Source: Saussurea involucrata (Eukaryota; Streptophyta; Magnoliopsida; Asterales; Asteraceae). From it: a stretch of 64,000 bases of DNA. The notes beneath the pieces were generated by a model, which saw nothing but the letters and a program-made list of their open reading frames with translations, had not been told where the DNA came from and made no database searches. The stretch is taken from contig CM066322.1 in NCBI GenBank assembly GCA_033807775.1, positions 17,845,001 to 17,909,000 of the forward strand. The letters are read 5' to 3'. Numbering within the stretch: the first letter of the stretch is position 1; every line of letters begins with the position of its first letter. Below are positions 9,623 to 21,971 of the stretch, piece after piece. Both the position numbers and the translations under genes were made by a program.

Positions 9623-12600
9623 TAATTGGATTCGATGTTAGGCCACTAAATTCTGCAACATTCTTAAGTGCTTTCTTTTCCATCTCAACAAGTCGTCTGC
9701 AAAATGTCTCGACATCTCCAGCTTCTTCCATTAACACCAATCTCAACTCCTTCCACTCGTATTCACAAGACCCGTCATCTGTCACGGGTCCCACAACCTT
9801 GCCTAGAAGGTCCACCCCTTTCCGATCGATAGAAACCACCACTGCATCCTTCACAGACACAAGATATCAAAGAAACGAACATGTGACTTAGCAAGGGGAT
9901 TCATGATTATGAGATCATACCTTTACATTCTTATTTAAGTATGTAGCACACAAAATCACCAAGGCTCGACGTCTAGCTTCGCTTTGATTAATCCCATCAA
10001 TTAAGCTTGCAGAAAAAAGTGCTACATAAAACCATATACCAAAAACAATTTATCCTACAATTGATTAATCGAATATATTGTCCTCTCAATCCCATATCAT
10101 CCCCTAAACTATTGTTTACTACCAAATGCCGTTGACACCAAAAGAAATTCCTGCAAAATTTTATCCTCGAAAATGTAAATTTGAACTTAGGGACTGTTTA
10201 CCAACACAAATTGGGTAAGTGTTAACCGAGTAAAAGTGTGGCATGGGTAAGAGGTTCGGTCTAGGTAATAGCGGACTAAAAATAGTTGTTTACCAAGTGT
10301 CCAGATAAGAACTGACCGAGTCAGAAAGTAACCCCTTCCTTACTACGTCAGCATCTCGGTCAACATATATGTGGGTCAGAGTGTGTTGGTATACAGCATC
10401 CCTTCTTACCGGGTAAGCACCTCTTACCGGTAAGAGGTGGTCAGCAGGTAGTAAACACCGCCTTAAAGTACATATTCTCAATGTGTAGGAAGACACTTAC
10501 ATAAGGGATCAGCCTTTGATTCCTCCATATCCTTTAAATCTACTTCATGGCTACTTCCCTTGCCTTCTATGTAAGTGATCGAACTGCATTCAACAAATAG
10601 AATTCAACAAGGGGGCGTTTGGTTTGATGGAATAATTTTGAGGGATTTGGATTTCATAAAAGGATTTGGAATTGGAGTGATTTGGATTTGGATTTGGAAA
10701 GATTTTGAATCTTTGGTGTGTTAGGTTTGTAGGATTTGGAATTAAATTTAATCTAATTTTTGAAAATAATTTATAAAAACAAATTATAAAAAATTATAAA
10801 AATAATTAAATTACCTTTTATTATTAGAAAACAAATGTTTTTAACATATTTATAAACATTATAATATACAAATCCTACGAAATCCCTTGAAATCCTATCC
10901 ACTCACTTGGGATTTCAAAATCCTATGTTTGAGAGATTTCAAAGAAATCCTAGGATTTCAAATACGAACAATCCTCCAAACCAAGCACAGGATTGGAATG
11001 GATTTGAAATCCAAATCCCCCAAATCCATTCCATTCCTGCAAACCAAACGGACAAGACACTCCAATATTTATGCTAACAAGATGCAGTTATAATTTCTGT
11101 GGATAAAATATTGGTAAAGGCCTATTAATTCCAACCTTATATCAAATTTATAAATCATGTATTGTTGATCTTCATCCAATAGCTCTTGGAGATTTTCTCC
11201 ACGAGATGTGGAGCTGAAATTAGATGAACTTAATATACCAGAAACGGAATAACTGAATTTCTTTATCGCCTCCCCTTCTGCTATTATCGCCTCTCGAAGG
11301 CTTTCTGCAGCTGTCTTGACCTGATAGAATTCCAAAAATAAGGATCATTAATATTACTAGGTGCAAACATGAAGATCATTAATTTTTTGTAGTTATCGAA
11401 AGTTCAAAATAGTGCATGCTTCTCAAGAATGCTTGAATCAATCTACCAACAAACACTTTCGAGAGGACCCCATGAAAAGTTTTAAATGTGAGGGGATTGT
11501 AAATGTTGACAAAATTACTCTAGGTTCATATAGAATTCATAGAGGTTTCGATTATGATAACAGTACCCAAATAAAAGATCTTTTCAAACTTCAGAATGCC
11601 CTAAGTTTTGGTGATAGCAAAGACCTAATAGAAGATATTCCAACCAAGTAACCTTTAGTGGAGTCTAGGGAGTGTGTAAAAAGTAAAAACACAAAATAAG
11701 TTGGTGGTTTACTGGTGTAGTGGTGTAAAAGGCATTCTGAAAACTCAGACTAATTAGGAACTTGAAAAGATATTATCTATATATGTCAATGGATATAATT
11801 GTTAGCAAAGGAATTTGTTAAACGATTTGGAATCTGCCTGTTTGGTTGGTAGAATGTAGCTTCGGAATTGTATTGAATAAACGATAAATGACAAAATAAC
11901 CCTTTTACAATGGTGGTGATCGGCGGTGGTTCAAATCAGTGATGGTTGGTGGTGGTTCAGAACAGTGGTGGTCGACGGTAATGCCTGAATGGAATTGATC
12001 ATTCCAATTCTTTCAGAATCCTACAAACCAAACGCCCCCTTAGGGGTAGCTTAACGGGTAAGGCCTTGGTTTTGCTCCCCAGAGGTAACAAATTCAAGTC
12101 CCCTACAACTATAGTGGAGCCCGTATCAAGGATGAAGACATGATGAGTAAGATGACTAAAATGGTATTTAAGGTTGATACCATAGAAGGACATAGGATAC
12201 ATGAGCCCTCCTCATAAATCCCGCTAAAGTTAAAACGTAGATATAATAAGACGATTTTATGGCTGCTATGATCTATGGGGTCAAATGACCACCAAAAGAC
12301 AACATGTTGCACAAGCTAAGTGTCAAAATAATTGCACTAACATAAGTTGCTTAATATATAATATTGGTAAAACATTGTCAATCCAAGCATCATAGAACCA
12401 AAAAGTAAGCTAAGACTGATTCATTTATAGAGGCATGTAAAACAACAAATAGACCTTATATGTATAGTTTCTAAAATTGTACCTTCTTATCACCAAGTGG
12501 CACAACTTCGCCAATAAGAGCAACCCGATTCGGAGGCTGTATATATAAGAGATTTTTGGTGTTATTATGATTATATCAAGATAAATATAGTATGGTCTTC

Positions 12601-13718
12601 AACAGTCTCATTCGAATTTTAAATTGCAAAGCTTTGTGTCCTGTTCTGTGTGCAAGGTGTTCTTTTTCCCCAAAAAAATTGTAATTCTTTGGGGGCACAT
12701 AGAGAGAAAGAGTGCTAATGTGTGTTAAGTAAAAGAAAATTAACCAACCAACCTTCTTTAAAGATTGAAGCAAACTTGCAAGTGAACCTGGTAGGGGACT
12801 TGTGACAGCCAACGAACAGCGTTCATCTATAACTGTATTCTTTTTTAGCAAAATGCACGAATCAGAACACTTGAGGGCACATCTATTTCCTAGTAAGGCA
12901 CTAAGCATGTATCAATGTTTCATATTTTTCAAGTAAAAACCGTACAAAATATTACCAGACCTGTGCCAGTCAAGTAGTAGTATAAATTATATCGTTTGAA
13001 CAGGTTATTAAAAAGGAACTTAATTGTAAGAACACTGAACATATAACACCAAAAAGTACAAGAACTTCTATAATTCTAGCCATACCACATTATGCAAGTC
13101 ACCTTCAGGTACCCAAATATATGGTCTTCCCTTCTTCACAAAGTATTTAACTTTTGAACTGTAGATTTCTTCTTTGCTGTAAAAGGAAATGCACGCACAC
13201 AAAGCAATAGACATTGATTAATACACAGAATTAACTACGGTGATAAACAACCATACGTAATCAAATCCCAAAAAAAAAAAAAATAGACCGGTACCTTCCT
13301 TTAGCGTCAGCCTTAACTGTATTGAGATTACCATGCCAATTTGATGCCAATATAGTCTGCAATAATTTAACGATCACTCACATACTTTTCACAGGTGTGG
13401 TATAGAGTGAAATAGTGATGTATACCTTGCATTTTTCGGCGAATGTTAAGACGGTAGCTCTGCTTCCTTTCATCATATGTAAGAAGAAGTGACGCACACC
13501 AACTGTTTGTTGAAATTACACAGAGAAAACAAGTAAAGAGCATACACCGAGGCCTCCCCGAATACTAAACCAAATTTAGCGAACAAAGCTTGGGTTGGGT
13601 TTTGCCGTTTGCGTGCGTGTTGTAGACCAGGAGAGAGGGAGGGGACGAGGGTTTTGCTTGCAAGAAACCAGTTGGAATGGCTTCGACTGGTAGAAAACCC
13701 TTTTATCCCTGCATACAA
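9588..13718 (-). CDS. FMN-binding split-barrel / PNPOx-like family protein (probable)
   Basis: I reconstruct ten exons (minus strand): 13718-13546, 13462-13426, 13356-13295, 13176-13086, 12839-12753, 12536-12483, 11320-11136, 10583-10501, 10021-9921, 9848-9588. All introns are GT-AG, and the joined frame is open for 377 residues. Residues 1-57 are rich in Ser, Arg and Lys and could be an organelle transit peptide. Residues 58-170 look like a split-barrel fold (NWHGNLNTVKADAKG, KKGRPYIWVPEGDLHNV, then VIDERCSLAVTSPLPGSL and PNRVALIGEVVPL). The last about 120 residues resemble the C-terminal domain found in HugZ/PNPOx-like plant proteins. The assignment is from remembered family patterns, so the product name is tentative; the gene structure is firm. 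The first intron (83 nt) is the weakest call: an alternative start is the ATG at 13476. Introns 6-8 hold transposons. Confidence 0.75.
10190..10462. mobile_element. Tourist-like MITE in intron 8 of the FMN-like gene
   Basis: The ends GGGACTGTTTACC and (complement) GGCGGTGTTTACTACC are flanked by TTA at 10187-10189 and 10463-10465. The element is 273 bp and non-coding, and it makes up over half of the 479-bp intron. Its termini resemble those of the possible element at 2201-3883. Confidence 0.75.
10612..11051. mobile_element. MITE-like foldback element in intron 7 of the FMN-like gene
   Basis: The left end GGGGCGTTTGGTTTG pairs with the right end CAAACCAAACGG, and ACAAG flanks both sides (10607-10611, 11052-11056). 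The interior is built of GGATTTGGA/TCCAAATCC repeats in inverted order. It occupies about 80% of the 552-bp intron. The superfamily is not certain from the ends alone. Confidence 0.65.
11836..12039. mobile_element. Possible MITE in intron 6 of the FMN-like gene
   Basis: CCTGTTTGGTTGGTAGAATG at the left and the complement of the right end, GGGGGCGTTTGGTTTGTAGG, form an imperfect inverted repeat. GGTGGTGG text fills the centre. No clear target duplication was found, so the limits are approximate. Confidence 0.4.
12042..12210 (+). mobile_element. tRNA-derived SINE (probable)
   Basis: TAGCTTAACGG matches the RNA polymerase III box A consensus, and AATTCAAGTCC, about 40 bp downstream, matches box B in its core. 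This spacing is that of a tRNA-derived SINE head. The sequence cannot fold into a complete tRNA. The 3' limit is a guess. It lies in intron 6 of the FMN-like gene, opposite to the gene's direction. Confidence 0.55.
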
Positions 13719-13719
13719 T

Positions 13720-15260
13720 TTGCAATAACTTCGATTTTAAAATACTTTATATTCAATGTAATAATTTTTGGAACCCTGATTTTTCTAAAATCATATTCAT
13801 AGATGATTTTTTTTTTTTTTGATATCTATATTATATTATAAACATTTATGAAAAACTTTTAAAAATAACCCCTAAAGCTTCATATATTGTTATTTAATGT
13901 TAATTATTTAAAATCTCTTAAAAACAACTAATAAAGCTTTATGTACCGCTTTTAATGCTAATTACTTGATTAATATTTATCTTTAACAACCTTTAAATCC
14001 TTAAATCGTGAACTCTTATTAATTAATCTTTATCTCTAACCATTTTCAAATCCTCAAATCATGAACTCTTTTAAAAACGTCATTATTTAAACAAATTTAT
14101 AAAAAAAACATGATCATTTTCTCAAAACCAGACTTTAAAATAAATTAAAACATTAAAATTGAGATATATCGCACTGAATTGTACGAATAGACTTCTAGTA
14201 ATAAAAGTCATATGAGCATCAGATTCAAATTCATTGCATTTTAAATTATAATTAAAGAAGTTATAATCATTTAAACAAATTCAATTAAAATTAAATACAA
14301 CTTTTTTAGAAGAAGAAAAAAAATCCATGTTTATCTTTTTATTTCATCATAACTCAGTTATATTTCACTATTCAAACATTTTGTCATAGCAAATATCACA
14401 TTTAACCTTATAGTTTGACAATTAATATTTTTGTAACAATTTTTAAAAGAGAATTTAATATATCTATAAGACTAAATAAATATATTTTACTTATGGTCCT
14501 TGTGATATACTCAATTTTGAATTTGGTTTATAAAGCAAGATATAACTAGTGTTAGTTGGTCGGGTATACAACATAACCGATGTGCTTATTTGAAATGTAA
14601 ATTCTTATAGCCATTTTCTTATGCAATATGAAGAAAGATTCCCCAAAGGAAAATATAAAGAAAAAGCAGTAAATTGAACAATTAGCATTTTGTAAGAAGG
14701 ATATTAACAACAAATTAAAGCATGTGAAATAATGAAATGCTTATATGGATACAGAAGCTGTACAATCAATGGGTTTAAGCAAAAGTTTTGTAATAAAATA
14801 TTTTGCTTCTTCAAAAAGGCATCTCAAAGCAAGCTTCCCAAACAAAAGGTTGTATGATGATTCTAACATTCAAATAAGTCAGTTAGAATCAAAATCTAAA
14901 AGCTAATCTGATTTCAGAACTCTATTTTCTACCTTTAGATGGCTTTTTACCATCATTCCGGGGGTATGCCCCAACCCAAAGATTATGTATATTAATTCTC
15001 TTTATTTATGCGATTAAATGGCTTTATCAAGAAGAAGAAGGAAGTCTTCAAGATACCAACTACAGCAAGATGATGGATTCATAATCATATATATATATAT
15101 ATAAAAAACACATATATATATATATATATGTATGTATATACAATAGAGAGAGTACTTGGCTACGAATCTGTAGAAGCTTTATGACAGTAGCATTATTTCT
15201 GTTTGTAATACAAGTGTCTTTTAAAAGCCCAATGTCTTAGGCACTCTCTTAATTAAACTG
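13720..15260. other. AT-rich intergenic DNA
   Basis: No gene is visible between the FMN-like gene and the transposase fragment. An (AT)n-rich stretch lies near 15089-15141. Confidence 0.6.
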
Positions 15261-15281
15261 ATGTGTTGGTGATTCATACAG

Positions 15282-15504
15282 GTAGATGTCACTCTGATGT
15301 GCTTCTAAATAATATGTGTGAGGTATTCAATAGGCAAATCATTGATGCTAGGGACAAACCAATTCATTCTTGCTTGGAGTACATAAGGGTGTATCTTATG
15401 AAGAGAATTGTGAATGTTTTAAAAGTGATTGAGGGTTGTGATGGACCACTGACCCCAACTGCAAACAAGATAATGGAGTCAGTGAAGAAAGAAGCAAGCA
15501 AATA
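15282..15504 (+). pseudogene. MULE transposase C-terminal fragment, cut by an LTR
   Basis: An open frame contains SDVLLNNMCEVFNRQIIDAR and then RDKPIHSCLEYIRVYLMKR, typical of the region after the catalytic core in plant Mutator-like transposases (N-CEVFN ... EYIR-YLMKR). It enters mid-protein after a possible splice acceptor near 15282 and ends where the gypsy LTR begins at 15505. Only about 74 codons remain. The N-terminal transposase piece on the other side of the LTR is on the opposite strand. Confidence 0.75.
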
Positions 15505-17900
15505 TGAAACACCCTAAAAACAGGGTCAATTTAAACCTTGAAATTTATCACAAGTTATGATCAAAACTTTCAAACTTATATAACCTGAGGATCAAATGTA
15601 AGGTTTCTATATACAAACGTCATTACTTAAATAACTTATTAATCTAATCATAACATAACAATCAGATTAATCCAGTTATCTAAACAACCGTCCCAAAAGC
15701 ATCAAAAATCTCTAGATCCTCCAGTATCTCTAAGTCTGAATCTTTCCAAAAGTTCTCGTCTCTCATTCCCGCTATTTCCCGGAGCTTGTACCTGGTAAGA
15801 AGATTCAACTTGAAACATTAGGCTTTCGCCTAGTGAGGATACTCAAATCAAAATAAAATTTAATAATTAAAACATGAACAGATAACTCAAACCTGTTCTC
15901 ACCCATCTTACCGTACGACAACTCCTTTTCAAATCGGGGAATCTACCCCACTCCCAATTTCTTACGACTAACTCATTTAATCGCAACAACAATATAAGCG
16001 TTAACTCTGAATCGTTCCAGATTCATAATCAATAATCACACACAAGAAATTACAAGTCAAAACCTGCCTATTTCTTAATTAGGAAGTAGAGATTACAAAT
16101 TACTTTATGCCTATCTCTAGTCTTCCTCTCATCACAGGGAAATCTCCGATCTTCCCAAATCGAAATGGGAATCATTAAGCACAACTGCTTATTCCACATT
16201 CCACCTCAGAATCAATGGTCCCCATGGGATTATAATATCGCGATACTCAAATCGAGACTCATGGTTCAAGGTTCACCCAATTACTAAAATTACATCCCTT
16301 CGGCCTATGGCGAGTAATCGGTTCCCATCATACCATACCCAAGTGCCATCGGTGACCGGATGCCTATTTTAGTAAAAGCACATAATCACATAATATAATA
16401 TATGTAATAATCGATACTACTATATGCGTCCAGCATATAGTATATCATTTCTCCGAACATATTCTATATATATAATATATCAAGAATATTAATATCTCTT
16501 CATTTCAATCTCTTAATTATCTCCTCTTTAACTTAGCATAGAAGTTAATATCTCAATCAAGCTTCAAATCATATTTAGAGTTCATAACCACATATTAATT
16601 TCATGTAGTAGATAATCAAACTTAGCATGCAAGATTAATAATAAATACTAGTTCACCAATTTCATACATAACTCATCTTGGAACTTTAACATGGTAACCA
16701 ACATAACATATCTTTTAATCGCCCTCTTGGCTTATCTCTAATTTAATCAAATCCACCTAATACATATTCATGCATACATATAAAGCATCTAATTCAAGAT
16801 TAATTACTGAATTTTAAAGAGAGTTGAATAAACTCACCTGATGCGTTATTACTCCTTTTAATCATTTTTAACACGTAAGGCTCCTTTCTTCACTACCACA
16901 GCTTACTGTATTATTCAATTACATATACTGATATTAATCCTCAAAGCAGAACCCTCTATAACTGAAAATCCTTAATTTCTAAAAATCACGTCTCAAGTCG
17001 CAATAAACTGAAATCGCAGTCCACTATTGCGATTTCATATCCAAATCGCAGTGAACTGAAGTCGCAGTCCTCTATTGCGATTTCAATTCCAAGTCGCAGT
17101 GAACTGATGCGACTACAGTACCAAGTCGCAACTGCCCATTGCGATTTCGACCCAAGTCGCAACCAACTGTTGCGATTCCAAAGCCAAGTCGCAACTGCCC
17201 ATTGCGATTTCACTCCGAATCGCAACCAACTGTTGCGATTCCAAAGCCGAATCGCAATGGTCTGCTGCGACTCCAACTCCAAGTCGCAATTGCCTATTGC
17301 GACTTCGATGATGTTCATCCAAGTCTCAGTCCACTAAGTTCATCTAAAACCCAGATTTTTATACTTTTAATCCATGTTTGTTTATGCCAATTTGCAGATA
17401 TGTTTATTACACTTATCTTAACATATCCTAAAACTCAGATTCTCTTTATCATCAAATTTACCAACACTCAACATAAACTCCATAGAAGACTTTAATCTAA
17501 GAAGATGAAGAATTAAATGATATAATTACCTTTATGATTCTTCAACTAACACCAAAACCTCAAAACTGAATTCCTTGTTTTTCCTTGTTCTTCCTTTCCT
17601 TTCTCGACTTCACTCTCTCAATCTCTCTCTCGGTTTTCTCCTTGTCAAACCGTAACACACACACAAAGATACACACTCACACATTCTCAATTAGTCTCTA
17701 TTAACTAACTAAATGACACCTCATATGATTAAACATGAGTCATAGGTATATTACCAAACAAACCTCCAACTTTAAAGAAATACAATACAACCCTCAAATT
17801 GGAAATCCTCTTCAAACAACACTTGTAAACAATTACAAACTTAACCCCCAAGTTAATTTATAATTCACAAAATAATATAACGAAAACTCGGGATGTTACA
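15505..17900 (-). repeat. Gypsy LTR copy A (isolated)
   Basis: This is a 2396-bp copy of the LTR that bounds the gypsy element at 19514-29160. On the minus strand it starts TGTAACATCC and ends TAGGGTGTTTCA. No internal retrotransposon sequence is attached on either side. The flanks AAATA and CCATA do not match, so it is not a simple solo LTR with a target duplication; it separates two inverted pieces of transposase gene. It is clearly more diverged from copies B and C than they are from each other in its right half. Confidence 0.85.
16991..17310. repeat. TCGCAA/TTGCGA minisatellite within LTR A
   Basis: About a dozen alternating AAGTCGCAAC and TTGCGATTTC blocks spaced roughly 20-25 bp apart form a tandem array with inverted symmetry. 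It creates overlapping open frames on both strands with repetitive peptides; these are not genes. Equivalent arrays are in LTR B (about 21012-21350) and LTR C (about 28460-28800). Confidence 0.85.
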
Positions 17901-19162
17901 CCATACCTACCTGCCTTATTTGGAAACATTTGTGAGTGGAGAAATAGGTTTTCACTCTCCACGTTGCTTCCCTTGTAGTAGTTGAGAGGTACAAAACCCA
18001 TGGACAACTAGGCCCATTGGACTTTCTCCATTTACTCTTTCTGCCATATCCAGGCCCATTGGCCCCTGTTTCATCCTTTATTAAGTTAGGCAATGAACCC
18101 CTGCAAACTGCCCTTAGCCTAGTTGCATCATTCTTCACCAGAACTATGTCTCTTCTATTCTCAGTTGCATGCTCCATGATTAAAGACTGGATTGTGTCTT
18201 TGCTACCAAATGACTGTCCTATGTAAAAGTCAACACCCTGCCCCTTACAACCTCTATGCCTAACTCCTTTGAATTGACTGGCTAACTCATCTTCAGAATC
18301 AAAGTTGTCTATGTCAAAAGGATCTACATCACCATCTATATTCGGGCTTTCACTTTCTTCTCCACACACTCCCATCCACTCTCCATGTGTATCCACATAA
18401 TCATGTATTGATAAATCAAATTCATCAATTGAATGATAGCCATTGCTATCATGACTCTCAATAACCCCATGGTTGCCACTCTCATCAGCATCATAGTTCA
18501 AGTCCAATCCATGGTTTAAATCAAGGCCATTGTTCAAGTCAACTACATTGTTCAAGCCCACTACATTGTTCAAGTTGTTCCCCTGAGCTTGTCCTATTTC
18601 ATGTAAATCAGATTCTAATCCAATAAAAGGCATTGAGGAAAAGTGCAAATTATCAAAACTTTCATTCAAATTTATTACATCATCAGTGTTTGCTTTGGCA
18701 TGTTCTATGAAAACTTCAATCTCTCTGACCCCATGGACATACTTTTTCAAATTTAAAATATCCTCTTCATTCCTTAAAGGTTGCAACCCATTATCAAGGT
18801 CAGTGAATGGAATCAAGAAATTGTACCACATTATATCCTCCTGTTTGTAACCTAATTCTTTCATGATATTGTGGAAATGAAGAAGTGTGAGGTGATCGGT
18901 GTTTATCAAATCAACAAAATCAACCTTACCATGAATGTATCTCCTTCCAGGAGTATCTGTGAACAAACCTCCATGGTTGATTTTTGCTGTTATCAAAGTG
19001 GGGTAAAGATCTATCACAAAAGAAAAACAAAATCAGGTTACAAAATGCATATGGTGATCGACTTGTGTAAATACTCAAAACAGAGCATAACAACTTACTG
19101 TAAACATCTGTCGGAGTCCAACCATCATCTAACCCGGTTCTTAAAATCCACGATGATGACAT
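17901..19162 (-). pseudogene. MuDR-family transposase, N-terminal part, truncated by an LTR
   Basis: Exon 1 is 19162-19099 (MSSSWILRTGLDD...). A GT-AG intron follows, and exon 2 runs from 19010 to the LTR boundary at 17901; the joined frame is open for about 391 residues. The first about 110 residues look like the N-terminal PB1-like region of plant MULE proteins. An acidic, Asn/Asp-rich linker follows with repeats such as NNVVGLNNVVDLNNGLDLNH. The end is the Mutator DNA-binding domain, with KNDATRLRAVCRG, SCPWVLYLS and THKC as likely zinc-ligand positions. The catalytic DDE domain is missing because the LTR cuts the gene. Confidence 0.75.
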
Positions 19163-19329
19163 TGTGTTCTTGATGATTATCCGAATGTGTGTGAGTGAAT
19201 GTTGTGTGAGTGAATGTGTGTGAGTGAATGACTGTGTGTTGGAAATGGAATAATAGAAATCGGACATGTCTCCAGGTGTTTTGTTCAAATGAGAGGGGAA
19301 AATGTGAAATGACGAATCTACCCCTGGCA

Positions 19330-19500
19330 CTAACGGATGCAATAAACGGTGTTAGAGAGGAGGTCTTGATTTTGCAGCAAAATTAGAAACTCAGGGACCA
19401 CTTATTGAGATACAGAAGTATAGGTCCCACTTTCAAAGAAATACTATAACCACAGGGACCAAAAATGCAATTCACTCTTAAATTTATAGTGAATTATAAT
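19330..19500. other. Probable 5' terminal region of the truncated MULE
   Basis: Upstream of the transposase start is text with CAGGGACCA repeated in short order and GCAATTCACTCTTAAATT, of the kind seen at MULE termini. The matching opposite terminus is not visible, so this is an inference from position. Confidence 0.35.
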
Positions 19501-19513
19501 TTTGGTCCTTTCA

Positions 19514-21929
19514 TGAAACACCCTAAAAACAGGGTCAATTTAAACCTTGAAATTTATCACAAGTTATGATCAAAACTTTCAAACTTATATAACCTGAGGA
19601 TCAAATGTAAGGTTTCTATATACAAACGTCATTACTTAAATAACTTATTAATCTAATCATAACATAACAATCAGATTAATCCAGTTATCTAAACAACCGT
19701 CCCAAAAGCATCAAAAATCTCTAGATCCTCCAGTATCTCTAAGTCTGAATCTTTCCAAAAGTTTTCGTCTCTCATTCCCGCTATTTCCCGGAGCTTGTAC
19801 CTGGTAAGAAGATTCAACTTGAAACATTAGGCTTTCGCCTAGTGAGGATACTCAAATCAAAATAAAATTTAATAATTAAAACATGAACAGATAACTCAAA
19901 CCTGTTCTCACCCATCTTACCGTACGACAACTCCTTTTCAAATCGGGGAATCTACCCCACTCCCAATTTCTTACGACTAACTCATTTAATCGCAACAACA
20001 ATATAAGCGTTAACTCTGAATCGTTCCAGATTCATAATCAATAATCACACACAAGAAATTACAAGTCAAAATCTGTCTATTTCTTAATTAGGAAGTAGAG
20101 ATTACAAATTACTTTATGCCTATCTCTAGTCTTCCGCTCATCACAGGGAAATCTCTGATCTTCCCAAATCGAAATGGGAATCATTAAGCACAACTGCTTA
20201 TTCCACATTCCACCTCAGAATCAATGGTCCCCATGGGATTATAATATCGCGATACTCAAATCGAGACTCATGGTTCAAGGTTCACCCAATTACTAAAATT
20301 ACATCCCTTCGGCCTATGGCGAGTAATCGGTTCCCATCATACCGTACCCAAGTGCCCTCGGTGACCGGATGCCTATTTTAGTAAAAGCACATAATCACAT
20401 AATATAATATATGTAATAATCGATACTACTATATGCGTCCAACATATAGTATATCATTTCTCCGAACATATTCTATATATATATATATATATAATATCAA
20501 GAATATTAATATCTCTTCATTTCAATCTCTTAATTATCTCCTCTTTAACTTAGCATAGAAGTTAATATCTCAATCAAGCTTCAAATCATATTTGGAGTTC
20601 ATAACCACATATTAATTTCATGTAATAGATAATCAAACTTAGCATGCAAGATTAATAATAAATATTAGTTCACCAATTTCGTACATAACTCATCTTGGAA
20701 CTTTAACATGGTAACCAACATAACATATCTTTTAATCGCCCTCTTGGCTTATCTCTAATTTAATCAAATCCACATAATACATATTCATGCATACATATAA
20801 AGCATCTAATTCAAGATTAATTACTGAATTTTAAAGAGAGTTGAATAAACTCACCTGATGCGTTATTACTCCTTTTAATCCTCTTTAACACGTAAGGGCT
20901 TCTTTCTTCACTACCACAGCTTACTGTATTATTCAATTACATATACTGATATTAATCATCAAAACAGAACCCTCTACAACTGAAAATCCTTAATCTCTTA
21001 AAATTACATCTCAAGTCGCAATGAACTGAAGTCGCAATCACCTATTGCGATTTCACTTCCAAATCGCAACCAACTAAAGTCGCAGTCCTCTATTGCGATC
21101 CCAAAACCAAATCGCAGTCAACGGTTGCGATTTCATCCTCAAATCGCAACTCACCATTGCGATTTCACCCCAAGTCGCAGTGAACTGTTGCGACTACAGT
21201 ACCAAGTCGCAACTGCCCATTGCGATTTCGACCCAAGTCGCAACCAACTGTTGCGATTCCAAATCCAAGTCGCAATGGTCTGCTGCGACTCCAACTCTAA
21301 GTCGTAATAGCCTATTGCGACAATCATGAATGTCGCAACTCAAGGTTGCGACTTCGATGATATTCATCCAAGTCTCAGTCCACTAAAAACATCTAAAACC
21401 CAGATTTTTTTATACTTTTAATCCATGTTTGTTTATGCCAATTTGCAGATATGTTTTATACCCTTACCTTAACATATCCCAAAACTCAAATTCTCATTAT
21501 TATCATAATCACCAAAACCCAACTTAAAACTCCCAAGAAAGCTTTTAACTAAAAAGATAAAGGAATTAATGATGTTTACCTTGTTTGATTCTTGCTTTCC
21601 AATTGAAAAGGAAACTGATTTCTTCTTTTCTTTCCCAATTCTTTCCCTATCTCGGTTCTCTTTCTTTTCTTAAAACCGAAAACACACACTCTAGAGACAA
21701 AGTCTCTCACTCACAATTATCTTATGTTAACCACTAATTGACACCTCAACCTTAAATTAGACATGAGTCATAGGACTCATACCAAACAAACCTCCAACTT
21801 TCAAAGAATTGCACAACAAACCTTCAACATGAAAATCTATTTCAACAACACTTTTAAACAATTACAAACTTAACCCCCAAATTAGTTTATAATTCATAAA
21901 ATAATATAACGAAAATTCAGGATGTTACA
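19514..21929 (-). repeat. 3' LTR (copy B) of the gypsy element
   Basis: A 2416-bp LTR that reads TGTAACATCC ... GGGTGTTTCA on the minus strand. It contains a TCGCAA/TTGCGA array (about 21012-21350) and a short stem-loop motif, TTAGGCTTTCGCCTAGTGAG, at 19827-19846. Confidence 0.92.
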
Positions 21930-21944
21930 ATACTCCCCAACTTG
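21930..21944 (-). other. Polypurine tract of the gypsy element
   Basis: On the minus strand this reads CAAGTTGGGGAGTAT directly before the 3' LTR. It is preceded by GATTTCGGGGACGAAATC, which is common just before plant gypsy 3' LTRs. Confidence 0.8.
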
Positions 21945-21971
21945 AAAATGATTTCGTCCCCGAAATCAAAG

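Noticed and set aside
12042..12115. Possible tRNA gene
   Set aside because: Box A and B matches are present but the cloverleaf arms do not pair; a SINE head fits better. The same applies to 51955-52092.
16991..17310. Regularly spaced short repeats resembling a CRISPR array
   Set aside because: The units are not identical, are in inverted alternation, and lie inside a plant LTR; no associated genes exist.
16986..17495. Overlapping open frames on both strands with repeated peptides in LTR A, and similar ones in LTRs B and C
   Set aside because: They are produced by the TCGCAA/TTGCGA minisatellite; the same DNA is open in several frames and no known protein resembles them.
18871..19173. 100-codon plus-strand ORF
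   Set aside because: It is antisense to the MULE transposase exons and has no features of its own.
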